Shown in pieces: positions 11,234-22,388 of a stretch of DNA of 64,000 nt. This stretch comes from Gammaproteobacteria bacterium 53_120_T64 (GTDB lineage Bacteria > Pseudomonadota > Gammaproteobacteria > Pseudomonadales > Porticoccaceae). The position numbers were made by a program, and so were the translations under genes. Each line of letters starts with the position of its first letter. Position 1 is the first letter of the stretch. The stretch lies in assembly GCA_002162815.1 (NCBI GenBank), contig MAAT01000021.1:1-64000 (forward strand). The letters are read 5' to 3'. The notes under the pieces are model-generated. The model saw nothing but the letters and a program-made list of their open reading frames with translations. It ran no database searches and was not told the DNA's origin.

Positions 11234-11629
11234 CTACTGGTCGTCATCATCATTATCTTCGGAAGGTTCAATTTCACAGAGCAAGGGGTGCTCCTTTTCC
11301 CTGGCATAGCCATTGACCATACCCGCCTTAGTTTCAGCGACTTCTCGCGAAAAAATACCGCAAACCCCCCGCCCCTCGGTATGCACCTTTAACATAATTC
11401 GCACCGCTAGCTCCTGATCGTGGGAGAAGAACAGCTGCAGCACCTCCACCACAAACTCCATCGGCGTGTAGTCATCGTTCAGCAAAAAAACCTTATACAT
11501 AGAGGGTTTTTTCAACTTCGGTTTAACGGGCTCGGCAATAGCGGTGGTGCCACTACCGGCGTCATGGCTAGAGTCATCGTCACTTTGCAAACGTAGGCTT
11601 TTCATTCGTGGTTGAGTACTTTGTGTCAT
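11234..11629 (-). CDS. clpS: ATP-dependent Clp protease adaptor ClpS
   Basis: Adaptor that delivers N-degron substrates to ClpA. The 131 residues have a disordered N-terminus and the conserved core ([19 protein letters not shown], the Asn/Asp pair of the N-degron pocket, then [19 protein letters not shown]). The acidic tail ([11 protein letters not shown]) is longer than in E. coli. It is divergent from the cold-shock gene, the conserved cspD-clpS-clpA arrangement. Confidence 0.97.
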   Translation of the reverse strand: MTQSTQPRMKSLRLQSDDDSSHDAGSGTTAIAEPVKPKLKKPSMYKVFLLNDDYTPMEFVVEVLQLFFSHDQELAVRIMLKVHTEGRGVCGIFSREVAETKAGMVNGYAREKEHPLLCEIEPSEDNDDDDQ

Positions 11630-11746
11630 TGTTGGCAGGGCTGTATAAATAATGACAGCATACGCCGCTTACCAATAATTTTCATCATTGCGACCGGCAT
11701 TTGTCCGTCAAGCATCGGCGCAGTGCACAGCGCGTACGCAAAGAGC

Positions 11747-11775
11747 TTGACATATCTATAATTAGAGCTTAGAAA
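11747..11775 (+). promoter_or_regulatory. Candidate sigma-70 promoter of the cold-shock gene
   Basis: TTGACA at 11747-11752 is followed after 17 bases by TAGAAA, a weak -10. This would give a leader of about 100 bases before the ATG at 11880, in keeping with long leaders of cold-shock mRNAs. Seen as a sequence match only. Confidence 0.4.
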
Positions 11776-11879
11776 TAGGTTGATAAATCAATTGGTCTGC
11801 CCTGCCACGGATCGGTATGTACCAGGTAAGCCAGTTGTAAAACACTAACTATAAAAATAAATAGGTTCAGGAGGCGTCT

Positions 11880-12164
11880 ATGCCACAAGGTACAGTGAAA
11901 TGGTTTAACAATGCTAAAGGCTATGGCTTTCTACTTTCAGAAGAGAGTGGCGGCGACATTTTCGCGCACTACTCCGCGATAGAAATGGAGGGCTACAAAA
12001 CCCTCAAGGCCGGGCAAAGTGTTCTTTTTGACCTAATACAGGGCAGCAAGGGCGTACATGCCGCGAATATTCGCTCCAATGGCGCAGCCACCGCAGATAA
12101 TGATGAAGCCCCCACCTGCGGTTATGAGGCCCCCATTAATGCGGTTGAGAATTTCAACCATTAA
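11880..12164 (+). CDS. Cold-shock domain protein (CspD-like)
   Basis: Single-stranded nucleic-acid binding protein of 94 residues. The cold-shock domain fills residues 1-68 with RNP1 (KGYGFLL) and RNP2 (DIFAHYSAI). A ~25-residue tail, longer than in CspA, resembles CspD of pseudomonads, which inhibits replication. The ribosome site AGGAGG is 7 bases before the ATG. The position divergent from clpS-clpA matches cspD; the symbol is withheld only because several csp paralogues exist. Confidence 0.93.
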   Translation: MPQGTVKWFNNAKGYGFLLSEESGGDIFAHYSAIEMEGYKTLKAGQSVLFDLIQGSKGVHAANIRSNGAATADNDEAPTCGYEAPINAVENFNH

Positions 12165-12378
12165 GCGCTAGGCCGCCACCAAGCAAGAGACGCGCAATCG
12201 CCCCTTGTTTGTATAACTGAAGCCAATACCGACCCTCTGTAACAAGCAACCGGTCGTATTGGCTTGTCACTCCCATTCCGCCAGCAGAACCCTGCCTCGT
12301 GTGCCCCTCATACCCGCGCTGTAAAAAACCTTGCGGCTCCATTAAAATATGCGGCTCACAAACACTCCCACCCGAATC

Positions 12379-13011
12379 ATGGCCAAATTACTTCTGTTTA
12401 ATAAGCCCTATGGTGTCCTCAGTCAGTTCACCAGCGCCGACGGTCACCCCGGCCTCGCCGACTATATCGACATTAGCGAGGTCTACCCCGCAGGTCGACT
12501 CGACCGCGATTCCGAGGGCCTACTGCTGCTAACCGACGATGGTGCCCTGCAGGCACAAATCAGCAACCCGCGCTTCAAACTTGAAAAAACCTATCTCGCC
12601 CAAGTCGAGGGAGAACTCACAGACTCTGCATTGCAATGCCTATCGCAGGGCGTGACCCTCAAGGATGGCCCCACTCTTCCCGCCAAAGCTCGGCGGGTGC
12701 CCGAGCCCGGCATTTGGCCTCGATTCCCAGCCATTCGCGAGCGCAAAAACATCCCCACGACGTGGCTAGAGCTAACGATTCGCGAAGGCCGCAATCGCCA
12801 GGTGCGACGGATGTGTGCCCATGTCGGTTTTCCCGTACTACGCCTGGTGCGCAGTCAGATCGGCAGTTGGTCGGTTCGCGAACTGGCTCCGGGAGAGCAC
12901 CGGCAAGTCAACGTCGCCATGCCACCAGCCAAACCGCGCTCAAAACAGGCCCGCCCCGCGTCTCAGCAACGGCGCAAGCCCAGAACCACAGAGAAGAAGC
13001 GTTCCTCTTAG
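12379..13011 (+). CDS. rluE: 23S rRNA pseudouridine synthase RluE-type
   Basis: RsuA/RluB/E/F-family pseudouridine synthase; RluE modifies 23S rRNA U2457. The ATG at 12379 ([17 protein letters not shown]) is chosen because the family begins there; a frame extension to 12349 adds unconserved residues. The catalytic Asp is in [15 protein letters not shown], with [16 protein letters not shown] downstream. There is no N-terminal S4 domain, as expected for RluE. The C-terminal ~25 residues are a basic tail (KPRSKQARP). It sits 59 bases before nudJ, the usual order. Confidence 0.94.
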   Translation: MAKLLLFNKPYGVLSQFTSADGHPGLADYIDISEVYPAGRLDRDSEGLLLLTDDGALQAQISNPRFKLEKTYLAQVEGELTDSALQCLSQGVTLKDGPTLPAKARRVPEPGIWPRFPAIRERKNIPTTWLELTIREGRNRQVRRMCAHVGFPVLRLVRSQIGSWSVRELAPGEHRQVNVAMPPAKPRSKQARPASQQRRKPRTTEKKRSS

Positions 13012-13070
13012 TATCAACGCCAAAAAACCATCCTTTCACACCCGCTCATTCCCTGAGCCCGGAGAACACC

Positions 13071-13517
13071 ATGCCCAGTCAAATTCACCTGACCGTTGCC
13101 GCTGTGGTGCACGGCAAGGGAGGCTTTTTATTGGTAAAGGAAAGGGACGGCGAGCGCGTCGTTATCAACCAACCGGCGGGGCATGTTGAGCCAGGCGAAG
13201 GCTTGCTGGAAGCAGTGAGGCGAGAAACTCTCGAAGAGACAGGCTGGCGAGTCGAACCGCGCGACCTACTCGACATTAGTATTTATACCTCGCCCCACAA
13301 TCACGTCACCTACTACCGTTTCGCCTTTCTTTGCGAAGCCCTCGCACACGACCCGCAAGCCGAACTGGATAGCGATATTATCGAGGCCCTGTGGCTTGGC
13401 GAAAGCGAATTGCGCGCCCGGCACGACGAAATGCGCAGCCCCTTAGTCATCAAGACTGTCGACGCTTATTGCAGTGGCACGCGCTATCCATTAGAGATCA
13501 TTAAGGATTATCGGTAG
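13071..13517 (+). CDS. nudJ: Nudix hydrolase, phosphatase NudJ
   Basis: HMP-PP/thiamine-PP and nucleoside-triphosphate hydrolase of 148 residues. The Nudix box is GHVEPGEGLLEAVRRETLEE (then TGW). The ATG at 13071 was chosen: it fits the family start (MPSQIHLTVAAVVHGKG), whereas the open frame back to 12636 runs through rluE. It lies between rluE and mnmA, as in E. coli. Confidence 0.95.
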   Translation: MPSQIHLTVAAVVHGKGGFLLVKERDGERVVINQPAGHVEPGEGLLEAVRRETLEETGWRVEPRDLLDISIYTSPHNHVTYYRFAFLCEALAHDPQAELDSDIIEALWLGESELRARHDEMRSPLVIKTVDAYCSGTRYPLEIIKDYR

Positions 13518-13562
13518 AATGGCAGTTTTTACTGCCACCGTCTCAGGTCATCACTGAAATCC

Positions 13563-14681
13563 ATGCCTAATCGTCAAAATCCTGCTGCCAATAAAGGCCG
13601 CAAAGTCATCGTCGGCATGTCCGGCGGTGTCGACTCCTCCGTGAGCGCCCTGCTGCTATTACAACAGGGCTACGAGGTGGAGGGCCTGTTTATGAAAAAC
13701 TGGGACGAGGACGACGGCACGGAATACTGCACCGCCAAGCAAGACCTCAGTGATGCCGAAAAAGTCTGCAAGACCCTAGGCATTCCCCTCCACAGCGCCA
13801 ATTTTGCCGCCGAGTACTGGGACAATGTCTTCGAGTATTTTCTCGACGAATACCGCGCCGGGCGCACGCCCAATCCTGACATCCTCTGTAACCGGGAAAT
13901 CAAGTTCAAGGTCTTCCTCGAATATGCCGAACTGCTGGGCGCCGACTTTATTGCCACCGGCCACTACGTGCGCAAGGGCCAAGACAATGGCGAGACCCTA
14001 CTGCTGAAGGGCCTCGACACCAACAAAGACCAAAGCTACTTTCTGCATGCCGTTGAAGAAAAGGCCCTGGCCAAAACCCTATTCCCGGTGGGCGAGCTGG
14101 AAAAGCCTGAGGTCAGGCGGCTGGCCGAAGAGCACGGCCTTATCACCCACAACAAAAAAGACAGTACCGGCATTTGTTTTATCGGCGAGCGCCGCTTTAA
14201 AGATTTTCTCGAGCAGTACATCCCCGCTCAGCCCGGGCCGATGCAGACACCCGAGGGCACTCAACTCGGCGAACACCAGGGTTTAATGTTTTACACCCTC
14301 GGTCAACGCGAAGGTCTCGGCATTGGCGGTGTTAAAACGGCCGACGAGGCCCCCTGGTATGTGGTGGCCAAAGATCTGCCCAACAACACCCTGATCGTCG
14401 CCCAGGGCAATAATCACCCCCTGCTATTCACCTCTGCGCTCAAGGTTACCCAGCTGCACTGGATCAACCCCCGGCCCAGTGGTGCAACATTTTCCTGCAT
14501 GGCGAAAATCCGCTACCGCCAGAGTGATCAAGCCTGCCATATTACCGTCAGTGAGGCCGGTGATAGCTGCATCGTCACCTTTGACGAACCCCAGCGTGCG
14601 GCAACGCCCGGGCAATCGCTGGTGATGTATCAAGATGATATCTGCCTCGGTGGCGGTGTCATCGAAAGTAGCTGGAACTAG
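13563..14681 (+). CDS. mnmA: tRNA-specific 2-thiouridylase MnmA
   Basis: Thiolates U34 of Lys, Glu and Gln tRNAs with sulfur from the Tus relay. The 372 residues carry the PP-loop motif ([12 protein letters not shown]), FMKNWDEDD, the first catalytic cysteine in [20 protein letters not shown] and the second cysteine in [12 protein letters not shown]-terminal beta-barrel follows. It starts 45 bases after nudJ and is followed by hflD and purB, the standard order. Confidence 0.98.
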   Translation: MPNRQNPAANKGRKVIVGMSGGVDSSVSALLLLQQGYEVEGLFMKNWDEDDGTEYCTAKQDLSDAEKVCKTLGIPLHSANFAAEYWDNVFEYFLDEYRAGRTPNPDILCNREIKFKVFLEYAELLGADFIATGHYVRKGQDNGETLLLKGLDTNKDQSYFLHAVEEKALAKTLFPVGELEKPEVRRLAEEHGLITHNKKDSTGICFIGERRFKDFLEQYIPAQPGPMQTPEGTQLGEHQGLMFYTLGQREGLGIGGVKTADEAPWYVVAKDLPNNTLIVAQGNNHPLLFTSALKVTQLHWINPRPSGATFSCMAKIRYRQSDQACHITVSEAGDSCIVTFDEPQRAATPGQSLVMYQDDICLGGGVIESSWN

Positions 14682-14743
14682 AGAGCCTCTGACCAATTCA
14701 TGGACTCGTATCTTTCATCCAAAATGCTCAGAGGCTTCTCGCA

Positions 14744-15388
14744 ATGATCAAAACCCCAACACGCGACCAGGCCATTGCTCTGGCCGGGGTCTTTCAGGCC
14801 TGCCAATTGGTCGACAAGCTGGCGCGCACGGGCAGTATCCCCATCGCGCAACTAAGCATTGAAATCAACAGCCTGCTGGAGCAAAACCCGACATCGACCG
14901 AAGCCGTTTTCAGCTACGGTGATCACCATGCCGCTAGCAACCTTGAACTCGGTATCGAAACCATTCAAGCGCTGTTTCGCGACAAGTACAAAAATCGCAA
15001 TCCCGATTCCCTGCGCTATGTCATTGGGGTCATGCACTTACAGCGCAAGATCGGTAAAAACCCTGCGCTGCTCGAACAAATTGGCAAGGGCATTGAACGC
15101 GCCAAGGCTCAGGCCGAGCATTTCACCCTGAGCCACGACAATGTCATCGCCAATATTGCCGACGTCTACCAAAACACCGTCAGCACCCAGCGCTTTCGTA
15201 TTCAGGTCAGCGGCGGAGCCAACCATCTGCAGCAAACCACCGTCGCCAATCGCGTGCGCTGTCTGCTGTTTGCGGCCATTCGCGCCGCCATACTTTGGCA
15301 GCAACTGGGTGGCCGACGCTGGCATTTTTTCGTTTTTCGCGGCCACCTACTGCGCCACCTCGAAGCCCTGCAACAAGAGGCTCGGTAA
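14744..15388 (+). CDS. hflD: High-frequency lysogenisation protein HflD homologue
   Basis: Membrane-associated helical protein of 214 residues. In E. coli it binds the phage CII activator; its housekeeping role is unclear. Recognised by QAIALAGVFQACQLVDKLA near the N-terminus, YVIGVMHLQRKI, and RIQVSGGANHLQQ with AAIRAAILWQQLGGRR near the C-terminus. Its position between mnmA and purB supports the call. Confidence 0.94.
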   Translation: MIKTPTRDQAIALAGVFQACQLVDKLARTGSIPIAQLSIEINSLLEQNPTSTEAVFSYGDHHAASNLELGIETIQALFRDKYKNRNPDSLRYVIGVMHLQRKIGKNPALLEQIGKGIERAKAQAEHFTLSHDNVIANIADVYQNTVSTQRFRIQVSGGANHLQQTTVANRVRCLLFAAIRAAILWQQLGGRRWHFFVFRGHLLRHLEALQQEAR

Positions 15389-16945
<1,557 letters not shown>

Positions 16946-18163
16946 GTGCCAAGCTCACCTAACAGCACACGCTCTGAACAGTGGTTTGCCAGCTGTGGCG
17001 GGCTCGACAATTTTCTTGCCGAGTACTGGCAGCGCAAACCGCTGTTAATCCGCCAGGCCCTACCCGGCTTCAGTTCCCCCCTCGAAGCCGATGAACTGGC
17101 GGGACTGGCGCTGGAAGAAGAGATTGAGTCGCGGCTCATTGTCGAAAGTCAAACCTCGCCCCATTGGCGCCTGCAATGCGGCCCCTTTACGGACGATGAC
17201 TTTCAGGCACTGCCCGCCAGCCACTGGACCCTGCTGGTGCAAGCCGTCGATCAGTGGCTGCCCGAGGTTCACCACCTACTGAGTTATTTTGATTTCCTAC
17301 CCCAGTGGCGACTCGACGACATTATGCTCAGCTACGCCGCCGATCAGGGTAGCGTCGGCCCCCACTTCGACCAGTATGATGTGTTTTTACTGCAGGGCGA
17401 AGGCCAGCGGCGTTGGCGGCTCGGCCAGTTCTGCGATGCCAGCACCCCTTTACAAAAGGACTCGGAGCTGCGCATTGTCGACAATTTTGAAACCAGCGCA
17501 GAGTGGCTACTAGAACCGGGCGACATGCTGTATGTACCACCCGGGCTGGCCCACTGGGGCGTTGCCGAAGGCGAGTGTATGACCTACTCCATTGGCTTTC
17601 GCGCGCCCAGTGCCAGCGAGTTATTAAGCGATATGGCGACGGAGCTTTTAGCTCAAAACAGCCCAGCAGACGAACTTATTTACCGCGACCCCCCGCTCAC
17701 TCGCGCGATGGCAAAGGGCGCTATTGATGAGCGTTTTATCGATGAAATTAAAAACCTGCTGCTGCGCCAACTGGATGACAAGGAGCAACTCGCCCAGTGG
17801 TTTGCCCGCTTTATGACCACCCGAAAATACCCCGACCTGGAGCTAGACGCCGAACTCGATACAGAAGCTGAGTTTGCCAACGGCTGCCAAGCACCAACCC
17901 CGCACTCAGCAGAATCGGCAGCGGCACAACTCGACGGCGAGACACGACTCAATCGCCACCCCGCTTCGCGCTTCGCCGCACTGGCCAGTAATCCCGCCGA
18001 GCTAGCCGTGGACGGCGAGTTATACCCCTGCTCCCAGAGCTTCGCGACAACACTGGCCGACTCCCGCAGTTTTACCATCGCCGCTCTGGGTGCGCTGGAT
18101 AATCGCGATCAGGCCCTGCTCGACAGCCTATTGAGCAGCGGTAGTTTAGTCCTGGATATTTAG
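16946..18163 (+). CDS. roxA: 50S ribosomal protein L16 arginine 3-hydroxylase (JmjC/cupin)
   Basis: Fe(II)/2-oxoglutarate oxygenase that hydroxylates an arginine of ribosomal protein L16 (YcfD/RoxA). The GTG start abuts the purB stop. In the JmjC domain the Fe-binding HxD motif is in SVGPHFDQYDVFLLQGEG, with the distal His in VPPGLAHWGVAEGECMTYSIG. The winged-helix C-terminus (dimerisation/substrate) follows to residue 405. It is co-transcribed with purB by position. Confidence 0.94.
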   Translation: MPSSPNSTRSEQWFASCGGLDNFLAEYWQRKPLLIRQALPGFSSPLEADELAGLALEEEIESRLIVESQTSPHWRLQCGPFTDDDFQALPASHWTLLVQAVDQWLPEVHHLLSYFDFLPQWRLDDIMLSYAADQGSVGPHFDQYDVFLLQGEGQRRWRLGQFCDASTPLQKDSELRIVDNFETSAEWLLEPGDMLYVPPGLAHWGVAEGECMTYSIGFRAPSASELLSDMATELLAQNSPADELIYRDPPLTRAMAKGAIDERFIDEIKNLLLRQLDDKEQLAQWFARFMTTRKYPDLELDAELDTEAEFANGCQAPTPHSAESAAAQLDGETRLNRHPASRFAALASNPAELAVDGELYPCSQSFATTLADSRSFTIAALGALDNRDQALLDSLLSSGSLVLDI

Positions 18164-18281
18164 TTACGCTGACAGAGTAACACTGCACAGGCATAGCGCC
18201 AGACTGGCCACTGACCGCTGAGCCAGTCAACGGCGCTCATAAAAACAACAAGACACCTCGTGACCTCAAGGAATAAAAGCC

Positions 18282-19094
18282 ATGGAAAACCCTGAACTGC
18301 GCTACGCCTCCACCGTCATTCTGATTCGCGATTCCGACAACGGCATCGAGATGTTGCTGCAAGAGCGCAGTGGGAAATCGGAATCGTTTAGCGGTGCCTT
18401 TGTTTTTCCCGGTGGCAAAGTCGATTTACACGACGCCGACAAAGAATACGAGGCTCTCTATTCCGGCCACACCGACCCCGATGCCAGCGCCATTCTCGGC
18501 GTACCCAATAATGGCCTCGCCTACTGGATGGGGGGTATTCGCGAGTGTTTTGAAGAGGCCGGAATTTTATTGGCCTACGATAAGAGTGGAAAAATTGTTA
18601 GTTTTAACGCGCCTGAGGTTAAACAGCGTTTTATCGACTACCGCGAGGCTTTAAATAAAGGTGAAATGAGTCTACTGGAAATTTGCCGCAGAGAAGAGCT
18701 GACCCTCGCTACCGATCAAATGTACTATTACAGCCACTGGGTGACCCCCATCGTGATGCCCCGCCGCTTCGATACCCGCTTCTTTATTTGTCGCACACCC
18801 GCCGAGCAAGAACCCATTATCGACAACCATGAAGTAGTCTCTCAGTGCTGGATAAACCCCGCCGAAGCCCTGCGTAAACAGCGTGAAGAGGGCTTCCAAA
18901 TATTTTTTCCCACTATTAAAAACATTCAGGGCTTAACCGGGCACCAGCAAAGCCAAAGCCTGCTCGACGCCGTTGCCGCGTTTCGCGATCTGCCGCGAAT
19001 CCTACCCATTAAAGCCGAGAAAGACGGCGCGCCACCGCTGATACCCGGCGATGAAGGCTATGTGCATCGTGAAGTCGCCACCCCTCACTATTAA
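18282..19094 (+). CDS. Nudix hydrolase with interrupted Nudix box (NUDT7/NUDT19-like)
   Basis: 270-residue Nudix protein. The first half of the box (FPGGKVD) and the metal-binding half (IRECFEEAGILL) are separated by a ~40-residue insertion containing LAYWMGG. This arrangement is known in NUDT19 and coenzyme-A diphosphatase relatives. It is followed within 15 bases by a crotonase gene and then another, so a role in acyl-CoA turnover is plausible. The substrate cannot be read from the sequence. Confidence 0.88.
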   Translation: MENPELRYASTVILIRDSDNGIEMLLQERSGKSESFSGAFVFPGGKVDLHDADKEYEALYSGHTDPDASAILGVPNNGLAYWMGGIRECFEEAGILLAYDKSGKIVSFNAPEVKQRFIDYREALNKGEMSLLEICRREELTLATDQMYYYSHWVTPIVMPRRFDTRFFICRTPAEQEPIIDNHEVVSQCWINPAEALRKQREEGFQIFFPTIKNIQGLTGHQQSQSLLDAVAAFRDLPRILPIKAEKDGAPPLIPGDEGYVHREVATPHY

Positions 19095-19109
19095 TTGAGT
19101 AATAGAGAA

Positions 19110-19940
19110 ATGAGCGATAAAGCTGTCTGGTATGCCCGCTTAAGTGACAAAACTGTCGATGCTATGCCCTGCCTCGACAGGCCCCAGCACACCCTCATTG
19201 GACAAATTGTTTTTAATCGCCCGGCCAATCGCAACAGCCTGACAGCGGAGGTGCTTGAGGCCCTAAAGGTGGCCATCGCCGAGGCCAAGAACGACCGGAA
19301 TATTCGCTGTCTCATTATTACCGGCACCGGCAAAAACTTTTGCGCGGGCGGTGATTTTAAAGGTGGCGCCGAAAACTCAAGCATACCCTTTACCCAACAA
19401 GGGCTGATCGACACCTATAGCATTTGCATGGAACTGCTTACTCTAAAAGTGCCCGTGATTGGTGCCCTCAACGGCCATGCCATTGGCGGTGGTTTTGGTG
19501 TCGCCCTACTCAGTGACATTCGCGTCGCCAATAATGATGCCCTCTATGGCGCCAATTTCGCTCGCCTCGGCATGCACTCCGGCATGTCGCTGTCCTACAT
19601 ACTGCCGCGCCTTATCGGCCTGGCAAAGGCCAATGAATTGATGCTAACGGGACGACGCTTCAACGGTAGCGAAGGTGCAAGAATCGGTCTTTTTAACTAC
19701 GCCCTACCCCCTGAGCAAGTGTGGCCCAAAGCCCTTGAGTTGGCACAAGAAATCGCCGCCTGTGCGCCCAGTGCCGTGCAGTTAATGAAGCAATCGATGA
19801 TTAATAATCTCGACTGGGATCCCCATTCACGACTCGCCGAAGAGGCGCGACAGCAGTCGGCCAGCTTTGACAGCAATGACGCGCGCGAGGGTATTGCCGC
19901 CATGATGGAAAAACGCGAACCGATTTTTAACGGCACTTAA
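19110..19940 (+). CDS. Crotonase-fold protein (enoyl-CoA hydratase/isomerase family)
   Basis: Acyl-CoA-binding crotonase-fold protein. ATG at 19110 (MSDKAVWYARL) is preferred over TTG at 19095. The oxyanion-hole segments are GKNFCAGGDFKGG and GHAIGGGFGVALLSD. The two glutamates of true hydratases are not present: the first position reads GGGFGV instead of GGGCEL, and the second ANFARLGMHSG instead of PEILLG. It is therefore likely an isomerase, hydrolase or another acyl-CoA reaction. It belongs to a unit with the Nudix gene 15 bases upstream. Confidence 0.88.
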   Translation: MSDKAVWYARLSDKTVDAMPCLDRPQHTLIGQIVFNRPANRNSLTAEVLEALKVAIAEAKNDRNIRCLIITGTGKNFCAGGDFKGGAENSSIPFTQQGLIDTYSICMELLTLKVPVIGALNGHAIGGGFGVALLSDIRVANNDALYGANFARLGMHSGMSLSYILPRLIGLAKANELMLTGRRFNGSEGARIGLFNYALPPEQVWPKALELAQEIAACAPSAVQLMKQSMINNLDWDPHSRLAEEARQQSASFDSNDAREGIAAMMEKREPIFNGT

Positions 19941-20040
19941 ACAAGTGTTTTTTTACGTTTAAACATTTTAACTATTTCAACAACAAGCCATCCTCAGTAA
20001 TTAAGCCCGCAGTAATTAAGCCAACCACTGGAGCCACGCC

Positions 20041-20853
20041 ATGAGCAGTACGACCGAACAGAGTGATCGACATCCCGACGGACAAATTAGCACCGAGGTG
20101 CGCGGCAATATTTTTTTAATCGGTATCGACCGCCCCGAGAAATACAATGGTTTCACCCCGAAAATGTTTAGCGAACTGGCCGATGCCTACGCCGAGCTCG
20201 AAAATAATAGCGAACTCTGGGTCGGCGTCTTGTTTGCCCACGGCAAGCATTTTACCGCCGGGCTCGATCTGCCAAAATTTGCCGATGCCATGAAAAATGG
20301 TGAAGCCATTTTACCCACCAATGGCATTGATCCCTTTTCGCTGAAGCCGCCCTTTCGCACCAAGCCTGTGGTCGCTGCGATGCACGGCATCTGCTACACC
20401 GCCGCCATCGAACTGATGCTGGCCACAGAAATTGTTGTCTCGGCGAAAAGTGCCCGCTTCTCCCAGCTTGAAGTGGGCCGTGGCGTCATGGCCGCTGCCG
20501 GGGCCACCTTCCGCATGGTTGAACGCGCCGGCTGGGGCAACGCCATGAAGGTCTTGTTGACAGGTTATGAATTCAATGCCGAAGAAGCTCTGCGCTACAA
20601 TTTTATTCAGGAAATTGTCGACGACGGCGAAGAATTTAATCGCGCCCTAGAGTTGGCCGAAGAGATCGCCAAGCAAGCACCGTTGGCCGTACAGGCCACC
20701 CTACAAAGCTCCCGCGCCTATTACTTCGACAGCCCCAAGGCCGCCGTCGACGAGTTTATTCCGGTGATGAAGGCGCTGGCCAATACCGACGATGCCGCTG
20801 AGGGCGTACAGTCCTTTATCGAAAAACGCCCCCCGGTCTACCAAGGTAAGTAG
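20041..20853 (+). CDS. Enoyl-CoA hydratase/isomerase family protein
   Basis: 270-residue crotonase-fold enzyme. Substrate-binding FAHGKHFTAGLDLPKFA and GICYTAAIELMLATEI are seen. Both glutamate positions of hydratases appear to be kept (AAIELML and FSQLEVGRG), though the second oxyanion glycine stretch reads YTAA rather than GGG. It follows the other crotonase gene by 100 bases. Exact reaction unknown. Confidence 0.9.
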   Translation: MSSTTEQSDRHPDGQISTEVRGNIFLIGIDRPEKYNGFTPKMFSELADAYAELENNSELWVGVLFAHGKHFTAGLDLPKFADAMKNGEAILPTNGIDPFSLKPPFRTKPVVAAMHGICYTAAIELMLATEIVVSAKSARFSQLEVGRGVMAAAGATFRMVERAGWGNAMKVLLTGYEFNAEEALRYNFIQEIVDDGEEFNRALELAEEIAKQAPLAVQATLQSSRAYYFDSPKAAVDEFIPVMKALANTDDAAEGVQSFIEKRPPVYQGK

Positions 20854-20975
20854 CTAAGCGTAAGTACAGAACAGAAGCTACGCACTTGCGTTAATGGTGT
20901 AAGGGCTTACATCCTCTTCGGCTTCATCACCATTGAAACCGAAGGGGATGCCAATGCCCGACAACGAGTAGAGGC

Positions 20976-21431
20976 CTAGCCCGCCCAACCCTCTGCCAGC
21001 GACACCCAGTGATAGAGCTCGAAATCGCGGCGGGCAAACTTCCACTCACCCGCGACGCGGCGGTAGACATCGTTGTAGTGACCACAGGCCGTCACTGCTT
21101 GACCCGCGTCCACTAGGCGAATTTCGACCGCGCATAAGCGTATTTCGACCGCGCAATTGCCTGTTGCTTGATCACCATCAACGTCAATAACATGGTTTTG
21201 AATAAAGGGTTTGGGGGCGACCTCTTCGATTTTATCCCGATACAGTGCAGCCAATTGCTCCCGGCCACGAAATTCAAACTGTGGGGCCATAAGAAACTCG
21301 CCATCGTCGGTGAACATCTTGAGTAGCGCCTCGCAATCCTGCCTCACCACCGCATAGCAGTATTTGGCGGTTAATTCTCGAATCGCATCTTTGTCTTCAA
21401 GTACTTGAATACGCGCTGCTAAATCGGTCAT
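20976..21431 (-). CDS. SnoaL/NTF2-like protein
   Basis: Small alpha+beta-cone protein of 151 residues with the pattern of SnoaL-like domains (IQVLEDKDAIRELTAKYCYA, then LLKMFTDDGEF and WKFARRDFELYHWVS). A near-perfect 21-bp tandem duplication at about 21117-21158 doubles the seven residues CAVEIRL in a central strand. A single copy would be the family norm, so this may disturb the fold. It converges with the crotonase gene. Function unknown. Confidence 0.85.
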   Translation of the reverse strand: MTDLAARIQVLEDKDAIRELTAKYCYAVVRQDCEALLKMFTDDGEFLMAPQFEFRGREQLAALYRDKIEEVAPKPFIQNHVIDVDGDQATGNCAVEIRLCAVEIRLVDAGQAVTACGHYNDVYRRVAGEWKFARRDFELYHWVSLAEGWAG

Positions 21432-21628
21432 TGTTATATCCCTGTTATATTTATTGTCGACTCATAGTAAGCAGAGCGAACAGCATTCAGCAAGTGATTA
21501 GGGCTGGCAGCAAAGGGCTTAGCGACCAACAGCCGAGCCAGGGAAGCCTGTTTGCAGAGAGCCAGGGAACGAATGACGAAAGTACTTATCAAAGAAAAAA
21601 CCAGCCACCACGGGGATAAAGACTGCAC

Positions 21629-22267
21629 ATGACAATGCCGATTAACAGCACAGCGAAAGTAGCCTTAATACGTCTATTCACCCTCTTCACGATTTCCTGC
21701 CTGCTGTCGTTTCAGCTCAATGCCAAGCCACTGGATAATATTCAGCGGGCCATCTTTGCCGGGGGCTGCTTCTGGTGCATGGAGCCACCCTTCGATGCCC
21801 TAGAGGGCGTTATTTCAACCACCTCGGGTTATATTGGCGGACAGGTCAAAAACCCCACCTACAAGCAGGTATCCAGTGGTACCACGGGCCATACCGAAGC
21901 CTTAGAAATCGTCTACAACCCCGACAAAATCAGCTACCAGCAGCTACTCAGCACTTTCTGGCTGAACATTGATCCGGTCGATCGCGGCGGGCAGTTCTGC
22001 GACCGTGGCAGCCAGTATCGCAGTGAAATTTTTTACACCACGAACCAACAATATCAGCAGGCGACACAAAGTAAGCTGCAGCTCGATGCACGCGATGTAC
22101 TACCGGCCCCGGTGCATACCCCGATTAGTCCAGCCACCGAGTTTTTTCCCGCCGAGGCCTACCACCAGAATTACTATCAAAGAAACCCCAAGCGTTATCA
22201 GTTTTACAGCTGGAATTGTGGCCGCAAACAACGCCTATTACAGCTTTGGGGCAAGACCTACGACTAG
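21629..22267 (+). CDS. msrA: Peptide-methionine (S)-S-oxide reductase, exported form
   Basis: Repairs methionine S-sulfoxide. The catalytic GGCFWCMEPPFDALEGV is followed by SGYIGG, TGHTEALEIVYNP and FYTTNQQYQ. A hydrophobic N-terminus (LIRLFTLFTISCLLSFQLNA) suggests a signal peptide and a periplasmic location. ATG at 21629 is used; the ATG two codons on is equally possible. Confidence 0.95.
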   Translation: MTMPINSTAKVALIRLFTLFTISCLLSFQLNAKPLDNIQRAIFAGGCFWCMEPPFDALEGVISTTSGYIGGQVKNPTYKQVSSGTTGHTEALEIVYNPDKISYQQLLSTFWLNIDPVDRGGQFCDRGSQYRSEIFYTTNQQYQQATQSKLQLDARDVLPAPVHTPISPATEFFPAEAYHQNYYQRNPKRYQFYSWNCGRKQRLLQLWGKTYD

Positions 22268-22388
22268 TGCTAAGCCTTATTAAAGCTCACCAAAGATAGC
22301 GGGCACTGAGTAAACAGCGCAACGGTAGAATAAAACCCTGACCCAAGGTCTTCATGACGGCTTCAGAAACCGCATGCTCAGCAGCACC

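Noticed and set aside
12636-13517. Long plus-strand frame starting inside rluE
   Set aside because: Only its end (from 13071) is NudJ; the first 145 codons are the out-of-frame shadow of rluE.
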